From the NCBI GenBank assembly GCA_032158295.1, contig CM063263.1, forward strand, positions 9,272,474 to 9,336,473: DNA of 64,000 nucleotides. The letters run 5' to 3'. This document shows, piece after piece, positions 46,301 to 53,830 of this stretch. Position 1 is the stretch's first letter, and every line of letters begins with the position of its first letter. The stretch comes from Pycnopodia helianthoides (Eukaryota > Echinodermata > Asteroidea > Forcipulatida > Asteriidae). The notes under the pieces are model-generated. The model was given only the letters and a program-made list of their open reading frames with translations, did no database searches and was not told the origin of the DNA. The translations under genes and the position numbers were made by a program.

Positions 46301-49300
46301 GAGTTTTTATTTGTTATCGGCCAGCCTTTTGTAAGTGACACAAAACGTCCGAACCCGTCCTAAAAAAATATATAAAACGGGTTGTGGGCTAGAACGTATA
46401 GCTTTGGCCGGACAACCCTAGCTAGTTCATAAACATTAATGTAAACTGTAAAAATGTTGTGCCCAAACGATGAACCAATTGAGAAAATCGGCCCTTATTT
46501 GTACCATACATTGCCTGATTGTACTGCAAACGGGGTGGACTAAGGACCTATTGTATGCGGTCGAGTTGGTTCTGTCTGTGAACAGGATGAACTTCACTGT
46601 AGACACCATAAGGGGTGTGTGCTGCAAACAAAAAATTCATAACATTTGCGGCCCGGTCTGTGTGCACACGGACCTCTGCTGATCAGAGCTTAAGTCAACT
46701 GCTCCACTTTAAAGGAACATTACAGAATTGGTTTTTGCAACAAAACAGTTGCTGGCAGTGTAAGCACTTTATGTAATCCACTTTATACATAAACTGACAA
46801 ACCTGTAGAAGTTTGAGATCGATCAGCCATCTGGGTCACGAGAAAATAGGAAAAAAACGATTACACATTTGCAAGAAATCATATAGATTCAACAAATGAA
46901 TAAAACGCTCACTGAGCGATAAACTCCAATCGGAAAATTAGTTTATTCATTTCTCATCAAATATGGCATTTCAGACAGAAATATTTCAAGGGATGTTTTC
47001 TACTATCATCATTCGACCAAAAAGTATATTTTACAGTTTTTTCTTACCAATTCTGTAATGTTCCTTTAAAATGTGCCGTCTTTTCAGAAATTTATATGTG
47101 AAGAAAATTAAGAGCCAGTTTTATCAACTCGCATATTAACTTGGCCTTGTTAGCGTTGAGTGGAGCGTTCGGTTTCAAAGGGAGCGTTGCGATTGTTCAT
47201 GATCAGTAATATACCTTAATATGCACAAGACGTCATTTGAGTAGGGCGCCCTCGCCTGGAGGTCAAATGCTGTGCTCTGCGCGTACAGATCTGTGCGTTT
47301 CCATTGTTTCATCCATAGGTTTACCTCTAAAGATGGCGGTTTGATGCGTAAGGTCTGTAATTCATGGAGTGCTTTTGCTTACGAGCGCTAGGCGGTGACC
47401 GTACTTGAAGTGCCATTCAAACCGAGGACTGATACAAAGAAAGAGAGAATATTATATCTACTATTGCGTTCACAAAGGAAAACAACGGGGTCCACGTTTG
47501 TCAGGACACAGAGTTGAACAAAGGGGGGATCCGCTATTGGAGGCCATTACACACGTACTGGAGTTGGGTTGTGAAGGTGGGATATGGGTAAAGGTGCATG
47601 GGAACAGCTCAACCCGACTCCGAACACAAAGTTTCCAAAGTTTCGTCAGAGACGGCTCTATTAATGGCCACCTTTTCACTTCACGATGCAGGGGATATCG
47701 ACATCCAGATTTTGATCAAACTCCGCCAGCGTGAACAGCGCCACATCCAGGCCGTCATTGTAGAGCCGGACCCCCTGGCGATCGGACGTTACAAGGCACG
47801 GGCCGTCCGGGAGTCCGACAAGGTACAGGGGATTGACTTCGAGTGGAGACAAGAAACCATGGAAGCGTTTCAAGAGAGTCGCACCGGGCAGGATGAAAAG
47901 TTTCACTTCGTCAATTTGGTCAGCACAGTCTATTACTTTGAAGACAAAGAGAAGTCGCTGAGGTATCTGTACGACAAACTGGACGTTGGGGGCGTCCTGA
48001 TTATCACAGTAATGTCAGCAGGGTCAGGTATGGATTTGTTGCATAAAAAATGTTAACCTAAGATCACAGTAAAATTGTAAGAATGTGTAGGCTACTGTGG
48101 ACAGTGCTATGGTGTCTGTGTGGAGCTCCCATGAGTAAGAATCTAGCTTATTGGATCAAACCATTGTTGAGAATGGGGGTAACGGGGAGATTCTCTATAA
48201 GATGTGCACCCTTGGAATAAACAGTACAAACACAAGCAAAACGCTGTGCTTTTTTTTCAATGTTTACATACATATTTTGTCCATTCAAAATTACAACATT
48301 ACAACCTAGTCACTCACAAATAGTACAAAACTTTACAAAAGTTATAGTAAATTTGTGCCAGTGAATGCCAGGCAGGGCCATCATTGCACAGAATGGCTTT
48401 TATCAAGCCCCAAAACAAAATGCTTTGACCCACACTTGAAAACCGCAAACGTATTACAGTCTAATTTTTTTGTCAAGCAATGAACCAGTCTTATTTTTTC
48501 TCAAAGATGTACCAAGGCCAGACATTTCTTCTGCCCTTTTCTATCCCAAATATACCACTAAACTGTTAGATCTTTGTACGCTTATATTCTTTGAAAGATG
48601 ATCTGTAAGACCGTATTACTTTTAGTTCATGACAGGTTCAAGGAAATTAAATCTTATCGTAAAACGTAGCTTCGGATCAGAGAGTCTTCGAGTGGCGTCC
48701 TTCGTGGCGTATGAATTTGGCGGGTTTGAGTGGCATTGACTGGGCTCTTTGAAACAGACTCTATTATTATTTGATGTTCAATTTTACAGAGTCAAAGTTT
48801 GTCCAATCAGACTCATTGGTACATCATTGTAAAGAGCATGAAATAAGCTTTGAAATCCCGATTGAAACTTTTTAATAGACCGTAAAGTCCGTGAGTTACA
48901 CTTAATAACAACAAGGCGATGCTGGAGCAAAATATTATAAAAAAAACTCGCCGCCACACACAAAAAATCAAACAGATTCATAAATTTGAATGCGATTTTG
49001 ACAGGTCCAATGTTTTACTCACCAGAAAATTAAAAAAAATGCGGTTATTTAGGTTTAAGGAACATATTTTTTAGAAAGGTAAGGTAATTGAATTCAACTT
49101 TTCCGAGTGAAACATTTTTAAATATTGAACCGTTTTTGAGTTATGACTTATAAAGTGTCAAAAATTGAGCGTTTTGGGGGTCAGTATTCCGGCACTTTTG
49201 TCTGCGTTTACTGCCTATTCGCTTAGCTTAATCCAAAAAAGGCTTTACTTCGAAAACACAGAAGAAAAGAAATCATTTTCTACGTACGGACATTTCTCGT

Positions 49301-49787
49301 GTGACACAGATTGAAACCTCGGAACTTTAATACAGTCATAGTGTACCTGGAAACTTTATAACAAAATGTCTTCAATGTTGTTTGCTGTGTACACTTTCCA
49401 GGGGAAGGAGGCTTTGCAAAATTCTGGCAGTATCATGGTGAACGCCGTGGTCAGGATCATCTCTGCGATTCGTTTGACGTCATCAAATATCTGAAAAACC
49501 AATGCATGCCAGTGTGGGAGACTGTGGCTCTTAGCTGCTATCTCAACATCACACCGTGCTTTGCAAGTCCCCTCCAAGAGCTGTCCGGCGACGGGAGTCT
49601 CCTGCTGGACTTCTTGACATACACGCTCGACTTCGCCAAGAACGCACCGGTGGAGGACCAAGAGAGCGTCATGGAATTTCTCGGCAGTGAGGAATACTCT
49701 GCCAGGGACGCATCCGGTCGGGTTCTATTGAACGCAGACAACGTTCTCCTTGTGGTACGAGCCAACGGTCTCGGGCCAATATCATAA
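40157..49787 (+). CDS. Histamine N-methyltransferase-like gene, copy A (three exons)
   Basis: Coding exons: 40157-40367, 47692-48027 and 49402-49787, 933 nt in total, 310 residues plus stop. All junctions are GT-AG and all split a glycine codon after its first base. The product is a class I S-adenosylmethionine-dependent methyltransferase of the HNMT family (human enzyme 292 residues): SAM loop VLSVGPGDGDID at 63-74, ribose-binding acidic residue E95 in IVEPDP, family block VYYFEDKEKSLRYLYDKL, and a C-terminal half with DVIKYLKN, LLLDFLT and SARDASGRVLLN. No signal peptide: cytosolic. R31, S148 and A294 stand where the human enzyme has its histamine contacts E28, Q143 and N283 (my alignment), so the substrate is uncertain. 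Intron 1 is 7.3 kb and full of repeats; intron 2 is 1.4 kb. The last five residues come from a MITE. Confidence 0.88.
41757..42765 (-). mobile_element. 5'-truncated non-LTR retrotransposon (CR1/L2/jockey-like)
   Basis: The minus strand encodes about 230 residues of the end of a reverse transcriptase ORF: FSTKFLGVTVDSKLCWTEHI, LRYFLPPTALILLFNTLILP, LNYCNIVWANS and IQKRAIRMC, the thumb and C-terminal region of non-LTR polymerases, stopping at 42080. The catalytic FADD region is absent because the insertion is 5'-truncated. The 3' end is short, with a TTGAATTGAA-like tail at 41759-41768. It cannot move by itself. Confidence 0.85.
42080..42739 (-). pseudogene. Reverse transcriptase C-terminal fragment
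   Basis: Open frame of 219 codons inside the retrotransposon fragment, still uninterrupted, which argues for a fairly young insertion. It lacks the palm motifs and has no start codon of its own. Confidence 0.85.
43704..44109. repeat. Inverted repeat, arms of about 110 bp
   Basis: Left arm from TGATCACCTAATG (43705) through ATGTATGACAAATGTTATAC and TTTATGCAAGAATAT; right arm with ATATTCTTGCATAAA (43989) through GTATAACATTTGTCATACAT to ATTAGGTGATCA. The arms carry several mismatches. Probably an old MITE. Confidence 0.7.
44115..44805. repeat. Minisatellite rich in CCCATATGGG-like palindromes
   Basis: Units of about 62 bp: GACCTGGGCAAGCCCATGTGGGTAG, ATATGCATTGGCCCACATGGG, TATCATATGGGAAA. About eight copies in 44170-44590 and two more in 44700-44805. 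Open frames with repeats of MGIIWERPGQ or THMGLP type are by-products. Confidence 0.85.
44806..45190. other. AT-rich intronic stretch
   Basis: Lies between two blocks of the same palindrome-rich minisatellite. Nothing recognised. Confidence 0.5.
45191..45590. repeat. Second CCCATATGGG-rich repeat block
   Basis: Repeats of GCCCATATGAGTTA, CCCATATGGGTTATCTGGGCC, CAGATGTATCCCATATGGG and CATATGAATCTTGGGTGCAGG. Related in motif, but not in unit order, to 44115-44805. Confidence 0.8.
45625..45870 (+). other. Intron 1 block conserved between the two methyltransferase copies
   Basis: TGTAGGTCTATC, TTCCGCCTGGTT, TACGCACAATGGTCGAAAGGCA and AGTAAAGCC...GAGCAGGCATAA match 55284-55620 in copy B. This fixes the end of the extra DNA in copy A's intron 1 and shows that the introns are paralogous. 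Confidence 0.75.
45871..46708. other. Intronic, nothing recognised
   Basis: Contains a C run near 45986. No exon candidate fits the methyltransferase family. Confidence 0.5.
46713..47065 (-). mobile_element. TTAA-flanked MITE, family 2, reversed
   Basis: TTAA at 46709-46712 and 47066-47069; same inverted ends as 15121-15494, interior in reverse orientation. It lies in intron 1 of copy A and is absent from copy B. Confidence 0.85.
47214..47356. mobile_element. TGACGTCA-type MITE, short degraded copy
   Basis: AGACGTCATTTGAGTAGGGC, GCGCGTACAGATCTGTGCG and ACCTCTAAAGATGGCGGTTTG with both ends eroded. Confidence 0.65.
47455..47575. repeat. Interspersed repeat shared with 28260-28370
   Basis: CACAAAGGAAAACAA, GGTCCACGTTTGTCAGGACA and GAGTTGAACAAAGG are the reverse complement of the block near 28280-28350. 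Confidence 0.6.
47692..48027 (+). CDS. Copy A exon 2
   Basis: Acceptor GATGCAG|GG at 47691/47692, donor TCAG|GTATGG. Encodes G71 to G183: the second half of the SAM loop, the E95 acidic residue and the central Rossmann strands. It is three codons longer than exon 2 of copy B, all at the 3' end (VMSAGS against VSAG). Confidence 0.87.
48028..49401. other. Copy A intron 2, with about 1.2 kb not in copy B
   Basis: The last 160 bp (from GCTTTACTTCGAAAACACAGAAG near 49241) match the whole of copy B's 158-bp intron 2. The remaining 48033-49240 is extra, AT-rich and without a recognised element. Confidence 0.7.
49402..49787 (+). CDS. Copy A exon 3
   Basis: Acceptor TTTCCAG|GG at 49401/49402. Encodes the C-terminal half, ending RANGLGPIS. 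The codons for the last few residues and the stop lie in a MITE end, whereas copy B ends RANGQVDLT. Confidence 0.87.
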
Positions 49788-49850
49788 AGCCATGTAAGCA
49801 CACACAAAATGCTTAGCACAAACAAATATTGCCTACCAGAAACTGGCTAC
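49769..49850 (+). mobile_element. GGGCCCAATTTCATAG MITE end used as coding sequence
   Basis: TCGGGCCAATATCATAAAGC, then GCTTAGCAC and TACCAGAAACTGGCTACCGG, follows the left part of the family consensus. It begins where copies A and B stop matching and supplies the TAA stop. The right part is lost. Confidence 0.7.
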
Positions 49851-49912
49851 CGGAACAAGAACTTGTACAAACTCATCAGTCGGGTATTGGACGAGCCGGT
49901 GGCCGAGCGAAC

Positions 49913-50473
49913 ACTCAAAAAAATGTTTTGTTGAATGAACTTAAATTTATTAAGGCAAGTTTGTTGCCTCGATATAATTGAGTAAATTGAACGGGAAACG
50001 AATACAAGTTTGCGGTACTTTTAATCCCAAGTTCTTTAAACTTAAAGTCTCAAAGTCCAATTTACTTATATATTATTTGTTCCTCTCTTTTTCAAGTTAA
50101 TTTTACTGATTTGAAATAAGTTGTGATGAAATATTTTTATGCAATATCTACTACTCGAATATACGGCAAGTTGAATTAACTTGAGGCTCGAAGTAGGCAC
50201 TACTTTTAATTGGAAGTCAATTAAGCTCAAAAAGTGTTTTGTTCAATCAGCTTAATTTTATTAAGGCAAGTTTGTTGCCTCGATATAATTGAGTAAATTG
50301 AACGGGTAAAGAATACAAGTTGGCGGTACTTTTATTCCGCAAGTTCTTTAAACTTAAAATCTGAAAGTCCAATTTACTAGTTTTAATGCAATTATTATTA
50401 CCCAACTGTACGGCAAGTTGAATTAACTAAAATTCAAAGTGGGCGCTACTTTTAATTGGAAGTAAAATAAACT
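49913..50473. repeat. Diverged tandem duplication, two units of about 310 and 250 bp
   Basis: Both units contain TTTATTAAGGCAAGTTTGTTGCCTCGATATAATTG (49948 and 50259), TTCTTTAAACTTAAA and ACGGCAAGTTGAATTAACT. AT-rich, no coding capacity. Confidence 0.8.
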
Positions 50474-51317
50474 AAAAATCAAGAGTTCTTCTGATCCCAA
50501 TTGATCAATTCAAGTTGATTTTACTCAGTATGGGTTTGTTCATTTTAATTGAATTGGGATTGATTTAGTTCAACACAATTATCTTCTTGTGTTTAACTTG
50601 ATTTTGCACTGTAAATAAATGCAAACAATTTGAGTTTGTAAAACTTACATTTCACTTACACATTCACATAAATAAAACGATCTGGGCAAGGTTGGTTGAT
50701 TGAGGTAGATTTACTATGTAAGAATTTATTCATTCCACTTGAAATTAAACTGAAATAATGCTACAAAATCAGTGTCTTAAACTTAAATTGCAGTGTGATT
50801 TTATACTTATTATTTACGTGCTAACAGAATTAACACAATTAATCAATTAGGTATGTAAAATGCCATAAAGTTGCCTGAAATTAACTGATTTGAGGAATTA
50901 ACAAAATTAGGGGTAATTTTACCTTGCTGAAATGTGTAAATATCACTCGAACAAAGTTATGCAAGGTATGTGTAACTCAAAATATTGATACTCTATAGGC
51001 CAAAACCAGTGAGATTGGACATTGCGGTTTGCGCAAATCCCTATAATTTTCATCAAATTAGGTCAACATTACTAATCTGTAAACGCATTTTTTATGAACA
51101 TTTAACAGTAACAGGAATTTTAACAACAACTGGGAACTCAACTTTAAACATTTTATACTTCATGAAATAATGACGTTATATCACCTCACTTTTTCGTATT
51201 TTGATTCTTTTTATGATACAACTTTCATTTTACACCAGCCACCCCCCCCCCCTATCCAAAGAAAACTTACAAAACAATGAGGTCGTGTGATTTCAAAGAC
51301 CATTGTCAATTTTACCG
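50474..51317. other. Intergenic, AT-rich, no gene seen
   Basis: Short frames only; a C run lies near 51241-51252. Confidence 0.5.
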
Positions 51318-51460
51318 AGCTGCTTATAAGCACAACGAAGAATTAAATACCAGAATAAGGTTACCAGCTATAATACTAAGTCACTGGTATCCTGCTCATT
51401 TTAAGCATAAACATTTCAAGCATTTTTTTGCTTAAGCAACTCCATGAAATTAGGCTTAGT
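51318..51460. mobile_element. GGGCCCAATTTCATAG-family MITE, degraded
   Basis: GAGCTGCTTATAAGCACAACGAAG, ACCAGAATAAGGTTACCAGC, CACTGGTATCCTGCTCATTTT and CTTAAGCAACTCCATGAAATT in family order. Confidence 0.7.
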
Positions 51461-52545
51461 AAGCGATTCTAAGCAGTTTTAAAATCCTGAAATTGTGTAA
51501 ATTATCATTAACGACAAAATTCCCACTGATGACTTTACCTTGAACTTGTTAATTATAAAGACAATGTACTGCAATAACCTTATCAGTTGTGTCGTCAGAA
51601 AAAAACTTGCAATTTCCATGACAACTGATGTCGTTGTGAGGTGAAATTGCTAAACAATTTAGCTTACAGGATAATGGAGGATCTCACTCTAACTAGCATA
51701 TTGTCAGTATTTTTTTTTGTTTTGCACATTTCATATTTTTATGGCATTTTTAGAATGACTGTCAAATAACAGGGGCTGTAACCTCAAAACGATTTTAACG
51801 AACACCCTCTGAGGACTTGAAAACTAGTCTAATATTTGTTTGAAGTCCTAGCAACTGTCTGAAATGATGATCCCATAAGTATGACAAAGTAATGTACTGA
51901 TGGTTATAGGATATTACTTTGTCAAGAAGTCAGCTGCTTTAAGACAATACTCATTTAATGGTATGAAACATTAATAACCAAAAATATATAGTCGTTTTGT
52001 TCACGGACTACTTTATGAGAAAAAAAGCTAATGCAGGGCAGGCTACATAATAAAGGTGTAGAAGGTATTTACTGGATAAGACTTCAATGGAAATGTTTTT
52101 ATTATACAAATTATAAAGATATAAAGTGTAACCCCCCCCCCCGAAAAAATTGTTTTTCTATTTTTAAGTAAGTACAATTAGTGAATTGTACCGCATTTGT
52201 GTGTCTCTAGCCAAAGACATATAGAGGTTTAGGAATAAATGTTTACAAACAATATTTTTCAGGTAAGAACCCATTTCGTTGCCCATCCCCTTTTTCTTTT
52301 AAATCGTTAACAAAGTGTAGAGAAATCAACTACTGTATAACTCTTTGTAAGGTTTAGCGTTTAGGAGATAGAAAGATAAAAGCTTGCTCAATTATAACTC
52401 TACTGCACTTCAACTAATTAGTGGAAGAAAATTACTGTTCATTTAAATTGTATAAAGTACAGTATTATATAGTATAAATTTGGCAAGTGGTCAGCTGGTT
52501 TCAAACATAACTCTTTAAGTGGTATGAAACCATTGAAACAAGAAA
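51461..52545. other. Intergenic, AT-rich, no gene seen
   Basis: No supported exon. If 52546-52897 is a genuine 3' exon, its 3' untranslated region and polyadenylation site fall here on the minus strand. Confidence 0.5.
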
Positions 52546-52897
52546 TTAAAAGCAAAGTTTGTTCTTCAGAGCCTGTACTTTTGGTGACAAGTGGTCACCA
52601 TCGAGCTTCATGAATATCTTCTGGATGACTTCAAATAAATACTTGTACTCTTTGGGGGTAATGTAGGTTTAGAGCATAAATCAAACCAAACAACAGGCAA
52701 CACGCCTTTGTTAAGTCTTTCACCTCCTTTAAGACCTCATCTCCTTCAAGTACAATAGCCACTGTCTTCAGCTCTTCATCATCCTCTGTCGACTCACAGG
52801 TCCTAGTAAGACTGAAAACACCCATGGTACAAGTCTCCTCTTTGGATTTCATATCTTCTTCCTGTGTGGACTGTAAATTGAGTACACCCTTCCCCAA
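52546..52897 (-). pseudogene. 3' exon of an uncharacterised protein with SAMD3-like tail, frameshifted
   Basis: The minus-strand frame reads LGKGVLNLQ, an acidic stretch (STEDDEELKTVAIVLEGDEV), then LLFGLIYALNLHYP and soon stops. Dropping one base from the five-base C run (plus-strand G run 52654-52658) would move the reading into the other frame, which continues with LFEVIQKIFMKLDGDHLSPK and VQALKNKL to a stop at 52548-52546. The pattern of a hydrophobic LFGLIYALN block, a YP, an FEFIQK helix and a closing PKVQALKNKL is one I associate with the C terminus of SAMD3-like and related uncharacterised proteins; the name is inference. The break may be a real pseudogene mutation or a homopolymer sequencing error. 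Upstream exons were not found. Confidence 0.55.
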
Positions 52898-52925
52898 TAT
52901 TAAACTCTGCGGTACAACACCCCAT

Positions 52926-53155
52926 TATGCTTCGTTGCTGGAGAAAGGGACGAAAAGGGTCAGGAGGGCAGGCGACGTTTCGACCCCACTGAACATTCTT
53001 TGCAAGCTCAAAATGTTATCTAAAGATAAAACACAATGCGTACTGATTTCAACTACCCTCCCCACCCCTTACCCCACATTAGATTTGCAGCATTTTATAC
53101 ACAAGAAATCGCTCCATCTAGCAGGATGTTGGGTGTTCATGCATCGATGCACATG
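52926..53155. other. Intergenic, no gene seen
   Basis: No supported exon between the SAMD3-like remnant and the GATCGATC tract. Confidence 0.4.
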
Positions 53156-53465
53156 TAAGTTAATCAGTCTTTTTTCCATCGGTCTTTTTTCATCAGATCG
53201 ATCGATGCCAAAGACCGATCGATGAGTCGAGTGGAATTTATGCCTCTTTGGCGTTCCATACCACAGCGGTCTACGTACAACACGGCGGCGCGGACTGCGT
53301 GCGTGAGGCGTAGACACACGCAGTGGTCTTTTCATCTGTCTTTTTTCATCGATATCGATGACAAACACGGATCGATCGATGAACAGGACCGATCGATGAA
53401 CAGGACCGATCGATTTATGCAAAAGACAGAACGATCGATGCAAAAGATCGATTAAGATCGATCGG
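53156..53465. repeat. GATCGATC-rich repeat region
   Basis: Short repeats built on CGATCGATG: TTTTTTCATCGATATCGATG, GACCGATCGATGAACAG twice in a row and AACGATCGATGCAAAAG. TCTTTTTTCATC occurs at both ends. Frames on both strands repeat RSMNRTDR-like or HRSVLFID-like peptides and are by-products. Confidence 0.75.
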
Positions 53466-53544
53466 AATTTATGCCTCTTTGGCGTCTCATATTTGACGAC
53501 ACGCCCCCCCCCCCATCCCCCGTTGAAACCAACCTTGTACTAGA

Positions 53545-53619
53545 CCTCAATCGTTCTGTCCAAGCTGTCTTGCATGCAGCGGCTTCTCGACCGGTTTATA
53601 GCCAGACTAAACTCACACC
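53545..53619 (+). promoter_or_regulatory. Conserved 5' flank of methyltransferase copy B
   Basis: Matches 40084-40156 upstream of copy A (CTCAATCGTTCTGTCCAAGCTGTC...CTTCTCGACCGGT). Here the foldback element present upstream of copy A is missing. Confidence 0.55.
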
Positions 53620-53830
53620 ATGTCTGCAGCCGAGTCCACCGACGTAAAATTCGAAGCTAATAGTGAACACTACACGGCGACAATTGACGCTTACACACGA
53701 GTATCCAACAGACGAGCTGTGGTGATCGACTACGTCCAAAATCAGCTACCGGCACTGGGCAGTCCCGCCGCGGGTGGCGCTGCCCCTAAGCACGGCGCAC
53801 TGAGGGTACTGAGTGTGGGTCCCGGAGATG
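53620..53830 (+). CDS. Copy B exon 1
   Basis: ATG in CACACCATGTCT; ends at donor GATG|GTAAGT. Same length as copy A exon 1, with 13 residue differences in 71. Confidence 0.9.

Noticed and set aside
53069..53455. Frames repeating RSMNRTDR or HRSVLFID
   Set aside because: By-products of the GATCGATC-rich repeat.
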